DNA of 64,000 nt from Paragonimus westermani. Lineage: Eukaryota > Platyhelminthes > Trematoda > Plagiorchiida > Troglotrematidae. The notes beneath the pieces were generated by a model, which saw only the letters and a list, made by a program, of their open reading frames with translations, was not told where the DNA came from and searched no databases. Positions 35,036 through 45,857 of the stretch are shown here, one piece after another; within the stretch, counting starts at the first letter, position 1, and each line of letters begins with the position of its first letter. The stretch is from the NCBI GenBank assembly GCA_008508345.1, contig QNGE01001733.1, positions 45,060-109,059 on the forward strand, read 5' to 3'. The position numbers and the translations under genes are program-made.

Positions 35036-35630
35036 CTACAGACATGATGAATAATGGTAACGATGCTTACAAACGATGGCCTCGCACAATGGGGTACCCA
35101 TCAAACGAGCTTTATTATTGATGCCCAGACAGTTGACTTCGCCGCTAACTTTTTTCCGAACACGAAACTGCATAATTTGCGCACATACTCGGCTACCGTT
35201 CGACGACGATGGATTTTCGATTATATGCGGGTCTGAAAAGGTGGTGTAAGAAGGATGGTATCTGACCGCCTGTTCCAAATATTCCGTGGACTGGAGCTGT
35301 TGAAAATTTCTCAACCCCTCACGATCAGTCAACGGGAATGCACTCCTGATGGTTTTGAAAATATGGTCCTTCTTCAGTGAGACACTGGCGGAAGCGACTG
35401 GGGGAAGGCGCTGATAAAGACGACCATATGTTGTTTAACGTAGCTTCCATGCGTATCATACGGTCGTCCGTAAGCAACATGGTTTCCTTAAGATGCATAA
35501 TTTTAATGTCGAACTGATGCATTCCTCGTTTGACGAAGCTCTGAAAGTCGCCGTTAGAGGAGTCATCCGACGTCTCTGATGTTGAGGGGAATAGAACGAG
35601 CGCAATGTTCCTACAAAAAATGATTACCAT
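35036..35630 (-). pseudogene. DUF4806-like protein, frameshifted
   Basis: Two overlapping frames (35325-35630, then 35036-35332) join into one protein after a frameshift near 35330. The first part is acidic/Ser-rich then helical (KETMLLTDDRMIRMEATLNN). The second has the DUF4806 layout: a L-T-D-R-E-G-L-R-N-F start, then EYLEQAVRY, a basic FRVRKKVSGEVNCLGINNKA block and TPLCEAIV. DUF4806 is a domain of unknown function common in invertebrate transposon-associated proteins. Only two or three motifs were matched by eye. Confidence 0.5.
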
Positions 35631-36247
35631 CCCAAATGATATCCTACTAACTCTTTTTCCGGTTGATCTACATCGGCATGTGACAAATTGCTGATAAAAT
35701 TAGGTCATACCTACCTGTTGACCAAGTTTAGTTATTTTCGGGGAGGGGGAGTATGAGAACAATTTGCTGACATGTATTACTGGAGGAGGCGCGCTTTGTG
35801 AAACATCGCTGTCGACAGGATGCGTTTGCGTCTAAACGTACGTGAAGGCAAACAGGACACTCACTTGTTTCTCATCTTGTATGCTGGCAAGGCTCGTATA
35901 ATCGTGCCTCCTGAGAGTTCTCTTTCACAACAATCAAACGACGTAATTGAACTTACCAGTGTTGTTCAAAATGCTTGCTTCATGTAACTCACATTTGCCC
36001 ACAGGTGGAAATGTGTGGGTTAGTAAAAATTTTATGGCCTCCGACTGTTTCATCGTTGGCCAAGCAGCCATGGCGTACCCCAGCAGTCAAGCATGGCTAA
36101 CGATCACAACCTCCCTTGTTTTCGAAAACTCAACAACGTGATACATCTGCAATTTCAACGTATCATTATGCACCGTTTCCGGTATGAATTTCTAACACCA
36201 GTGACATATGATGAGTTCCCCGTGACTACCAAATCAGAAATAGTAGT

Positions 36248-38073
36248 TTACTGGAATGTGTGCAAGAGGGGAATGATGACAAATTCGTCATCATCGGGGA
36301 TTAAGGCACATTTGCACACGATGGAGGACAAGGACTTTATCTTTAAGGTGGTGGATATTCCGGAGGCCCGATAAATGCAAAGTTCCGATGAGGGGGAAGC
36401 ATGGGAGAAGAGATCACGCACTCGTACGAAGGGCTTACAGAAAATGACGTCGTTCTGCCTTTGGTGAACACAGTACGGCTTGTTGTTTATCATGACACAA
36501 TTGTCCGGAGGGGCACAAGAAATGTAGAACTTACAGCGTACCATGAACAGGTTACGGTCGCATTTCATAGGGTTGGTGTCATCCGTCGGTGCACCGGTGC
36601 ACCCTACATGAGTGAGCATGGAATGTTCACATACTCGATTGTGCACTTGGGTAGCTGGCTCCTTCGTTCTTTTTACCAAACGTAAGACGCTGCTCATGAA
36701 GCTCTCGAAGTAAAATGCCCAGTAGCGATGCAGTGGTCCAAACCGCTGCACATCATCGCACAGGTGGGTGAGACAATACACGTTATAACCCAGTTGGTCG
36801 CCCGCGTACAAGTAAGCAAATTGGTCAACAAATTTGAGGAGCAAAAACGGGCACGGCCAATTAAGGAGTGACACCAACTGGGATGGGAAAGTATATAAAT
36901 GGAAAGAAATAGGTTTAGGAAATTCTCATACATGGGGTGGAGGAGGAATGGACAGATAACCATGGGGCCCAAGTATAATAAAAACACACGACACTCGTTG
37001 GCTTTGAAACGCTCGAAATGGGTAAACATACCACATTTTGCGGATGAAGTCTATGGGTAAGTGGGAAAATGATGTCTCCAGTTTCGTCTCAGCAACCCGC
37101 TGCATGCTGCTAGACAGACGCAAGCATGAACGTTTCTCTGATAGGCAGCAAATAAGGACCAGCCGTTCCATGACACCAAGAAAAACAAGGTGCGTCGGGT
37201 TCAGTGGGAAATCGGCAACTATGTCCAGTGGCAGTTGAAGTAACACTGTTGTCCCAATGTGATGGTCCCGCTGACGTCTTTTTTGGAACGACGAGTCAAT
37301 GCGAATGGTAGATGACGTTGAAGGGAACGTCATCCGTCACGAACTATAATAAGCACCTCTTCGTACACACCAGTCACAACCATAGTAACCATTGTAACTT
37401 TTCGTGTGCTTGACGTAGCTGCCAGCTGGGGCATCGCAAATAACACACTGAATGTCCACATCAATGGTTAAATGAAGATCATCCAGCCTCACACCAGCAT
37501 TGCGTATTGCCATCATTTCAGACACAAAGGACTGCAGATATTCATTAACGGAATCATGGCGCCCACGACCGCAATAGGAACCAATGACGAGCGGGGTGCT
37601 TATAAAGGGATGCACAATGCGACCCAGTATGGGCCACAACTCAGTACCGGGATAGTCAAACAACGGTACCCCGTCTATATTCACTTGCATGGTGATATGG
37701 TCACCGCTGTTCAAGCGGTGACGGTAGTAAACGCTTGCAGACAGGCCGGCATCCCTATCTGTACATAACACCCACCGGTGAGCACCGTATTGTGCACATT
37801 GCGAGGAGTTCTGCGGATTGTGCGCGGATCAAGCGGCAACTCAGGAACGAAGGGCTTCAGTAAAGTTAACCGTAATTTCAAGTCAATGGACGTAACCGAT
37901 TTTGAGTAGATCAAAACCAATCGGATGGCACCGGAAATACTAGGTATTACGGGCGACTGACTGACTGCAACAGCAATGAGTGTAGAAAGGATGAACTTAC
38001 AACTGGGAGTGGGAGTTTCGACTACGCTTAATCCAGCACCTGATGTGGTGCTCAGGTGCGACAGCTGAACCAC
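36248..38073 (-). pseudogene. CACTA-like transposase-domain protein, multiply frameshifted
   Basis: Segments in different frames form one colinear protein. Segment 1 (about 37790-38010) has LKPFVPELPLDPRTI. Segment 2 (37337-37771) has VNIDGVPLFDYPGTELWPIL, RIVHPFISTPLVIGSYCGRG and a C-x-x-C...C-x-x-C zinc-ribbon pair (CVICDAP, YYGCDWC). Segment 3 (36926-37333) includes HLVFLGVMERLVL. Segment 4 (36694-37029) has FKANECRVFLLYLGPMV. Segment 5 (36248-36877) has QLGYNVYCLTHLCDDVQRFG and YWAFYFESFMSSVLRLVKR. At least four frameshifts make it non-functional. It is readable over about 1.8 kb and is probably missing its N-terminus. Confidence 0.7.
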
Positions 38074-38326
38074 GCAGTAGGTTCGTTAAACATTTTGCAC
38101 TAAAACATTGAGAAGATATGCAATGTCTAACCTGCAGGCTGCAATAAGGTTGTCGGTCCTATGCTGTCCTCTTTAACCCAACACGATACATACTTCTCGC
38201 CCATCGGGCGTACCTATTTCCTTTCATGTCTGATACGCCTGTTGATAGTCCATCTGCTGTACCATCCTCTTGCTGCACTCATTTTAATTGTAACAACTAG
38301 TGAAAACAATCCCCGCAGTTTCTGTG

Positions 38327-38620
38327 TTATACGTGTAAGTGAATGAACGTTAATAAGCCTACTTTAACCAAGCGGTAAACATGCAATACAAATAACACGT
38401 TCACAAGACTTTTAACAAAACTGTTAGTGACAACAGATTGCAAAAGAAATAACACAACCACGCTCACAGTGCACAAAATCAATGTAACTGCGAGCGCGCG
38501 TCTGTCGGAGACATCCATTAAAACAAACGTGAACAAAATAACGGTAATCGAGATTCCAAACAGTGATATGGTTACAACATAAGAATATACTTGAGAGTTT
38601 GGCTTAAATACGTTTAACAA
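38327..38620 (-). CDS. Hydrophobic ORF, two to three predicted spans
   Basis: The 97-codon frame has hydrophobic runs YSYVVTISLFGISITVILFT, VTLILCTVSVVVLFLLQSVV and LVNVLFVLHVYRLVKVGLLT. The first two, separated by a short DVSDRR loop, are spaced like TM2-TM3 of a tetraspanin, but neither GCCG nor clear splice sites are seen. It lies between two mobile-element remnants. It could be an exon or a chance ORF in A/T-rich sequence. Confidence 0.25.
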   Translation of the reverse strand: MLNVFKPNSQVYSYVVTISLFGISITVILFTFVLMDVSDRRALAVTLILCTVSVVVLFLLQSVVTNSFVKSLVNVLFVLHVYRLVKVGLLTFIHLHV

Positions 38621-38648
38621 CCGAAATGAGCATGTCGACCATGATTCT

Positions 38649-39075
38649 TTATTCCATTCCGATTCGCTTACTATGTGGCCGATTGCTGGCTAGATGTTCG
38701 CCAACACCTCGGAGTCGGCCATGTGTTTGCTGGGCAGCAAGAGAATAAGTGAGCCCGAATGTTTCTTTCGACATCTGCTCTTGTAACATCTCAGTCATGA
38801 AGTCGAAACGAGGCAGTCCCAGTGCGGGTGAACAGCTGCTTACCAGTATCATTCAAGCCATTTCTCAGCTTAAAGACTATAATCATTTTGCCTCGTTCGC
38901 GTCTTCCCTGTAGAGACAATAAATCTAAAAACCCCAGTTTGCTTTCACAGCTTAAAAACTGTGTGCAGCGTGGCTGTACTCTTTCGAGCATTGTTATCTC
39001 CCTAACAAGGTATGGCCTCCAGGCTCGCTCGCAGTATTCAAGATGCGGCTGCAAATACGCCTTAGGCAAAGGTAC
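38649..39075 (-). pseudogene. LINE (CR1/Jockey-like) ORF2 C-terminus
   Basis: Contains AYLQPHLEYCERAWRPYL and MLERVQPRCTQFL, then LQGRRERGKMIIVFKLRNG. These are the conserved HLEY...W.P...LE.VQR....L..RR.RGD...+K block downstream of the RT active site in CR1/Jockey-clade LINEs. The frame then shifts into the 38649-38852 frame (ETFGLTYSLAAQQTHGRL). It is a remnant, in the same orientation as the LINE RT at 41 kb but 1.9 kb from its YADD. Confidence 0.85.
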
Positions 39076-39179
39076 TGGGATCTCTTATTCTATAAAAGTT
39101 ACTGTCTTCTTATGCGGAGGAGAACTCTGCGGGCGTTTTGGGTCACAGCTATGGTTAGAATGGAAGGGCTGAAACATGG

Positions 39180-40850
39180 TCCAATCTTTTTCCCTAGATT
39201 TCTCACTTCTGACGTTCGCTAAAACATCTTCGTGTTTACCGACCCTACAATATGTCTAGGGGTAGCCAACAATTTCACGGTTAACAACAGTGCATTTGTT
39301 CACGATTACTGGTAGTTCCAACATTACTGTCCACTGGTGGATTGTGGAAGTGGGGAGTAGTCAGTAGCGTTCGAAAATTTGCATAGCTCAAACCGAGATC
39401 TAGTCTCCGTGAACTAGTAATAACGCAGCAGGCTAGCCAGTGGAAACGTAATGTAATCTGTGCTGCACATGTTGAGAGACAACCTCATCAAAATAACCTA
39501 ATCAGGTAATCGGTGATGGTGACAAAATATTTCATCAAAGCCATCTAATGAGATCATCGGTGACGGCTGACAAAATCATTCATCAACAAAACACTGGCGT
39601 GCAAATCTTTCTAGCTGAATCAACCAGGATGAGGCGTGAAGGTGAGTTTGAGTGTCGTGCTATCCCGATGAGCCAATCAAAGTGCTGCGGCTATGGTATT
39701 GAACATACTGGGTGACTTAATCGCAAAGTGGCCTGAACTACTGAACATTGGTTCCACGTGTAGTTGGCGACTAACTCATGATATATATTTACATGTATTT
39801 CGTTTACTTGTCGAACGGGGACTAGGCATTACAGTGTGTTCTTACACAGTCGTGTTCTTCCTGACTCCGCGCTAGTAGAATGGGTGAAGCTGTACAGCAA
39901 GAGTTCAAGTATAGCACCTAAACCGGGACAGAACATTTGACAGAGAAAAAGGCGCGTAACATCAGTAAACCGTCACTATTCATGCAGTAAACCAAAAATA
40001 GCACGCAATGTTCGGTTACGAATCACAATCACTACACCCGCCGCAGTTCAGACGAAAGCCCGGGCTGTCGCAGTGATGGCGTCGTCTCTTCTTTACACGT
40101 TGAGGAGTTCTCATCTGCACAGGCTCGACTGCAGACACTTACTAGGTAACTGAATTCAATTCTGAAACAGACTCAGAAGCGGATGATACAGTCTCGGAAA
40201 AGTGCAAAAGCTTTAAAATCCAGTAGGAGATGGACCGGAATTAATAACAAAAAATGAACAAGTGTAAATGACGGATTGCATATCTGTGAGTGGAGGTTCA
40301 TGTTTGCGAAGAATAGGTAAAGCATGTCCAGTACTACCTTTAACAGAAATATTAGCAGGCCCCAAGACAACAGACAATTGCAGCCGCTCCAGCCAATGAA
40401 CAGAAATAGAGGATTTAAAACTACGCTTATCAACAGCGAAGGAATATCTGGAACCACGATTAACAGCAAATGATTGTGTTATATGGTGCGTAGAATCAGA
40501 GGATTTAACAAAAATTACAGTGAAAACGATGGATTGAAATTAGGATGAGGCTGCTGTCCCAAAGAACACTTGACTGAGCACGTCTTCAAACTACGACAGA
40601 CGACTTGATCATAACCTATCTTACCAAACTGATGGCATTTGAAATTGCAAACTGGACGCGCAAGTCAAAAATACTTACTTGCATGATTTACATATCCCAC
40701 TGGTGGACAGAATCCAGATTAAAACAAAGTGGTTGAGTTGCCGTGTTTCTTTGATAGGTCACCCTTTTGAACTGCCGCTCTTATTAATCCGCCTGCTTCC
40801 CAGCACAATTGGTTTTACATAACACAGCTGGTTCTTCAATCACCGCGGCC
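39180..40850. other. No gene recognised; imperfect repeat
   Basis: An imperfect direct repeat (atcggtga.ggtgacaaaat..ttcatcaa) occurs near 39508-39540 and 39554-39587. A hydrophobic minus-strand frame at 40173-40469 has no family signature. The stretch may be DNA inserted into a LINE, since LINE pieces of the same orientation flank it. Confidence 0.4.
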
Positions 40851-40899
40851 TTCACGTTCCTAAACTGTTCACAGACACCACTGGCAGATTGAAAAGATG

Positions 40900-41670
40900 C
40901 CTCCCTCAGTGGTAACGACTCCTAGTCAAGACCAGAGGCATTGGTTCCTGTGAGTAATCGACCTGTCTATTCAGGTCTTATTGCATCCTCAAGTCGTTCG
41001 GACGGCCAACTAGTGTAACGTCGTCTGCATACACAGCATTCACAAGACAGGCCGAACGCTAAGTTGTTCGTATAAATCAACAGCAATGAACATCCTAGAA
41101 GAGGCCCTTGGGGAATTCCGTTTCAGATAATCATCGAACTTTATTAAACGCCTTCCGCTCGAAAGTAAAGCTTTCGATCCTGGAGGTATGTCCTTATCCA
41201 ACCCTCAACCACTGAGACAGGCTAAATGCATCATGCTTCTCCAGAAGCCTGCTATCAACCAAGTCAACAGCCTTTTGAATGTCCATTCAGTTGACTTATA
41301 CATTCTGCCCTTGCCCAAACTCTTGGTGATATCAATGGAAAGTGATAGCAGATTTGTTAGACCTGATCGTTTATTCACAAACCTACGTTGTTGTGCTGAC
41401 GATAGTGCACGCTTGCTTATGTGGTCAGCAATCTTCTTTCTGGGTAAAATTTTCATTAGTTTCAGTAAGATATACATGAGCCTAATAGATCAGTAATTCG
41501 TGATCTCCTCCATGCTGTCCCTTTCATGTATCGGAGTAACTGCAGCTACCTCACAATACTACGGTAATTCAGCTATTCCTGAAGACATACTAAACGAACG
41601 TACTGGACGACCTGCCAGAAGGTCCGTCAACGGTTTCAACAACGCCGGATGTATACTATCTGGCTAGGCT
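40900..41670 (-). pseudogene. LINE (CR1/Jockey-like) reverse transcriptase fragment
   Basis: One frame from about 41665 to 41205 reads PDSIHPALLKPLTDLL, VAAVTPIHERD, AQQRRFVNKRSGLTNLLSL and SIDITKSLGKG. These match the D-G-I-H-P-A-L-L-K, V-T-P-I and F-x-x-x-x-S-x-L-T-N-L-L blocks of non-LTR RTs. Another frame has GIPQGPLLGCSLLLIYTNNL (about 41118), and a third has VYADDVTLVG (YADD at 41020-41031). Two stops and two frameshifts are visible. With the fragment at 38.65-39.08 kb it may be one LINE split by an insertion. Confidence 0.85.
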
Positions 41671-41810
41671 GCTTTGTGGATATCCAACCTGGTTAAGCCT
41701 TCTCTCATCTCCTTCACAGTAATAATCACGTATCATAACGGGCAAGTCTGTAATAGTACGTAGTTTTGGGCTTTCCCACCATAATGTGAATTTTTCCAAA
41801 CAAAACAAAG

Positions 41811-41840
41811 TTTCGCTCTCATTAGAGCTCGTCAGTAGTG
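41811..41840 (-). ncRNA. Hammerhead-ribozyme-like catalytic core
   Basis: Minus strand: CTGACGA (41835-41829), then a perfect 5-bp stem II GCTCT/AGAGC with loop AATG (41828-41815), then GAAA (41814-41811). This is the complete invariant core of a hammerhead. Stem III could be only two pairs (AC...GT across TTT), and stem I is imperfect, so intramolecular activity is uncertain. It may be a terminal repeat of a Penelope-like element or belong to the adjoining LINE, whose readable RT starts about 145 nt downstream. Confidence 0.55.
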
Positions 41841-41849
41841 CATATCATT

Positions 41850-43062
41850 GCCACGTTTTTCATGAGATAGTCATGTTTACCACTGAGCCATTGGCCTCAT
41901 ATTAGGCATGACTGAATTATAAAATCTGAACGCTCAACCACTTTCGCTTGTGAGCAATGATCAGGTTGCCTGATCGTCTCGAGCGGAGACACAGCAACTG
42001 TCCTGTTAATAGATTGGCTGAAAAGTCTATCTGAACGTGAAGGCTGCTATCAACTGTGAGTGATGTTTAACTTGAAAATAAACCAAATCCACGACTACTC
42101 ATCGGTAATCTAAAATAGCGCCTTGCAGGTTTAATAAGATCAGCAATCTCGACCTGTCTCGGAATTCTTGGTCGCGGGGTTATCGATTGGGTTTTAGTGG
42201 TTGCTGTAACCGGTACTAAATAAGACCAACGGAGACCGAGATGTGATTCTGTGTCCATTTGGCCGTTTGGAATCCACTCTGTCTACCAGGTAACTCTTAC
42301 TATAAGTAGATACGTCCAGTTGGAGAAGAGATTGATCAGAACGACACAGCGTTGGGGTTCTGATATACAACACATAAGTTTCTCACAGCATCACTAAGAG
42401 GGGTTGAGAACAGGATTTTACTGTCCGAGTGCAACAGTGATGATCACTTTGTCATGAGCTCATAGAAACCTCACATAATAAGAAGAGAAACATACTGTGA
42501 TTCTTGGAGGTCGTCTAGGTGCACCGGAAGAGCATAATCGTCGGAAGTGTTGGATTGAAGAGATTGAACAACAGCCACCACTAAAAGCATATTGGCTATG
42601 CGTTGCCAATGAAAGCCGAAGAATACTATCACCATCAGAGGACTGAAGCTCCGTGATGACCATGGATGTCACAAGACTGATTAGGAGACGTCTCAGAGTT
42701 CACATTCTCCACCTAGCTGAGTCATTTCGGTAGCCATTGCCTACAGAAGCGCACACTTCACAATAACTGGTGTTACCTGTAACGGGAAAGTACGAGGTTA
42801 GGTTTCAAGTAAGATCTATTTGATTTCAGGCAACTTACAGAGTAGGTTAAAACACTTCTTTTTGCGTGCACTTCTTTCCCGCTTGCTCCACAACAACGGG
42901 GATGAAGAGGTGCGATTAAGAGTTTGGGATATCAGATCTACACCTCAGGCGGTGGTGTTGGACATGGTCTGTCCTGTCGAGTTACCCTAATAATCAGCCT
43001 GTGAAGCTGCGGGCGCAACACCAACACCTGAGCTGATATCAGCAAACTCACGAGACTCTTAT
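41850..43062. other. No gene recognised
   Basis: No exon could be supported. A segment at 42940-43040 resembles dispersed repeat DNA (cctcaggcggtggtgttgg), but its boundaries are not visible. Confidence 0.4.
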
Positions 43063-43331
43063 CTAGTAGATCTGACGCTGCAAATTACTGGTTGTGTCGC
43101 CTTCAAATTCCTCATTCTCGAAGGGTGAATGGGGGTTTTCACACAATAAAACTTTGACCGTCTCTTCCGTGGGGGACGAGACATGCGAAGACAATGTGTG
43201 CAATGTTATGAGACCAATATTAGAAATGTCCACTACAGCAGGCCAAACAAATACATCCTGAAGTAAGTGCGCTGACAACGGTGTTTCGGAATTTTTGAGG
43301 GGAAGAATTTTGTGCAGGGCCGTTTCACACA
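43063..43331 (-). CDS. Candidate terminal exon, unrecognised gene
   Basis: A strong pyrimidine tract and acceptor (cgcttttccccccgcaaag, minus) precede 43331; the stop TAG is at 43063-43065. The 89-residue peptide includes ALHKILPLKNSETPLSAHLL, VFVWPAVVDISNIGLITLH and an acidic C-terminus (ENEEFEGDTT). It is mixed in composition, without membrane spans or known motifs. The incoming phase is 1, whereas the exon at 43751-43915 exits in phase 0. Either another exon lies between them or they are unrelated. Confidence 0.4.
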
Positions 43332-43750
43332 CTTTGCGGGGGGAAAAGCGGGAGATGGTGTTTAAGCCACCCATTTATTGTCAACAAATGTGCTTCGGCT
43401 TGGGCGCTAGAAGACTTAATTGACGTCATCTGACATTAATAAAGCGCAAACAACTGACTAGACATCTCGGGTGTCGTTACGATCTCACCGATTTTGTGCA
43501 ACGCGTAAACACATAAGGATTATGGAGATCAAAACAAGATTTATTCGAAGGTTCAACAATACTATCGAATGATCAGTAGAATATGCATAACAAACAGCTG
43601 GATATCGTTAGTTAAGCAACTAGTTTCAAAAGCAAAATTATGCGGTGAATGTAAAGTCGACTATTCATAGTTGAACAAATGGTGCAGAAGAATAAACAAA
43701 GTTACTTTGCTAGTCTATTTAATAGATTAAACAGGACAACAAAAGTATAC

Positions 43751-43915
43751 CTCGTGTAGTGCACACCAAATAACAGCAAGCAGATTGCACAAGGACCTCA
43801 TGATCAACGAAACCATATTCAAGATTGAGTTTGTGTCAGTTAAATTGTAAAGTTGAGCGGGAATTTCATACAAATGAGCGAGTGAAGCATCAGTAGAGAA
43901 TTTTTTCAACAAACT
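43751..43915 (-). CDS. Candidate internal exon, unrecognised gene
   Basis: A 165-nt exon, phase 0 in and out: acceptor cacgtgattgcag before 43915, donor GTATAC after 43751. The 55-residue peptide has ASLAHLYEIPAQLYNLTDTN then LIMRSLCNLLAVIWCALHE, a regular helix-like pattern. Its composition looks coding, but I do not recognise the family. Only this frame is open between the splice sites. It is on the same strand as the terminal exon 0.4 kb downstream. Confidence 0.4.
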
Positions 43916-43929
43916 CTGCAATCACGTGA

Positions 43930-45857
43930 CAAAGGTGTAGAAACTAAAGGTTTAAACGTCAGTTAAGTTTACGATTGTAGTTGAATAGATTGGCACTGGG
44001 GGATTTCCACAACCTTTCATTCCCAGAACACTGTCTCAAGGTTGAAATTAATAGATAAGGATGCAAGAATGCCAAGTGGCATTTAGGTTGACTTGACAAG
44101 TAGCCGGTTTGCGAACGCGAATTTTGTGAATTTCGAGGACAGGGAAGTTGTCAAGACAGACCAACCGGGTAAGTTGGGAATGATGTTGTGTGGAATAGGC
44201 TCCAGAAATAATGCACTCTTGGAAATGTCACTTTCTTTTTCTCTGGAGTCTGTTCCGTGTTTGCAGTTGAGAGGGCTCTTTTCTGGTTGCAGATTGCAGC
44301 TATATGGACGTTGTGTGTTCTGATTCGCAGAGTTCAGCTACTAGTTCCTCTACAGAGAAGACGTAAAACGAGCTATGAAGTTAAGTTTCTTCGCGTGTTC
44401 CCCTTCCACATCTGACCACTTTACATGACGTCTGCGTGGCCAGCCAATTGTGAGGCGGTGCTTTAGCAGTCGATGTACCTGCAGCTCGCATAGATAAAAG
44501 GAATATCAGAAGATGCTAGCTGCTTATATCAGTCTTTGCTGTGGTCTGTGGATTTAACACGGTACCTCTTCTGACAAGCATGAAATTGCGTGCCGTTTTG
44601 TACAGATGTTTCACAACCGTAAAAACCACAAGCGCCCGTTGCCTCGTTGAATGTCTGTTGAATTCTAGTGTCGCCGAGTCTGATGCCAGTGTTTGTCAAA
44701 CAGAAAAAAACAATACCAAACAAATATTCAGTTTTGCTGCATTTCCAAAATTATACAAAATTAAACCAAAATTATAACATTTGACGTCCAACAACTATAT
44801 CATGTGTAAATTTTGATTTATCAATGGTGCAGGAATATGAGCAGATAATGGCAGTAAGATAACTTGGGACATACTTCTATTAACCTGCATAGCTAAAGTA
44901 CTATATGTTGTAGGAACAGAACGCGGGCTGAAGTCGACCGACATCATCGTATCTCCCGATTCAGACAACAGAAATCCCTTGCTGCCAGCAGAGCTGGCGT
45001 GTAATTAGCCAAAACCGTGATAGGCTTTGTTCAACAGTCTTCGATGGGAGGCATCCAGCCACGGGAGCAGAAACAAACAGTGATGGAAATTACTTACAAA
45101 GGATGCAAACGGTGGTTGGCCATCTTCAGAAGTACTTGTACTGCCTTATACTTCTCAGTCGGGGGCAGGACACAGTTCGGAGAGTGCGACCCTGTTCGAC
45201 AGACTTGCTAGCTGCTCGAGAACGATGATTGTAAAAAAGGCTAAAGGCAAAGTTGCAGACGTGATACTTCCCGGCTTCAGCAAATCTTTGGACAGAATTC
45301 CGAGTCAGTGCACTTGAAGAGCAAGACCATAAGACAAATTACTTTGAACTGCTGAGGTTGTCAAAGCACAGTAGAAATTATTTTAATCCCTTTGAATCAC
45401 CGGTTGAATCCTTGGAAACTTCTGAAATTCGGCGACAGGACGAGCTAATGGGAAACTAGTTCCTAACATGCAATCTGGTCGCTCGATGGAGTTGTTCTAC
45501 TCTTAGGGTCAGAACTCTCACTACTAAGGCCATATACTGTTTCGTTCGTGCAACAGAGTCGAGACACGATATGCTGTGCTCATCTCCTTTCGTACGAGAC
45601 GTTTAGTAGTGTGAATATAGGTAACAGGGCTGAATGGTTTTGGGTTTGGGACTGTTCGTGACGAATGGTCGTGACAAACCGCAGGAGGGACAGTGCGTGT
45701 GTTTGAGGGGTGCAAGAAAGGATGGTACCGAAACTAGTGATGTGGGCCGATCTAGACTACGTGTCGGGCGTACAACAGTTGAACAGTTGTTTATCTTGGT
45801 CACAGTATGGTTCGAAAGTTAAGGTGCAAGTCATAAACGTCTAACGGCGTTGGACTA
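43930..45857. other. No gene recognised
   Basis: Overlapping frames on both strands near 45524-45822 show no known domain. They could be tail or LTR sequence of the minus-strand gypsy remnant to the right. Confidence 0.4.

Larger units (their letters stand above)
35036..38073 (-). mobile_element. DNA transposon remnant: transposase plus DUF4806 ORF
   Basis: Minus-strand order is transposase (38073 to 36248), then a DUF4806-like protein (35630 to 35036). The transposase resembles a widespread invertebrate family of large transposase-domain proteins, which I associate with CACTA/EnSpm-type elements. That superfamily call is from memory and unconfirmed. Both ORFs are broken by frameshifts. I found no convincing terminal inverted repeats. 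The neighbouring LINE at 38.65 kb may mark the right edge. Confidence 0.65.

Noticed and set aside
34801..38309. 11-bp inverted pair TTGTTTTCACT (34801) / AGTGAAAACAA (38299) flanking the transposase
   Set aside because: An 11-bp match is expected by chance when comparing two flanks of about 2 kb, and there is no target-site duplication or extended terminal repeat.
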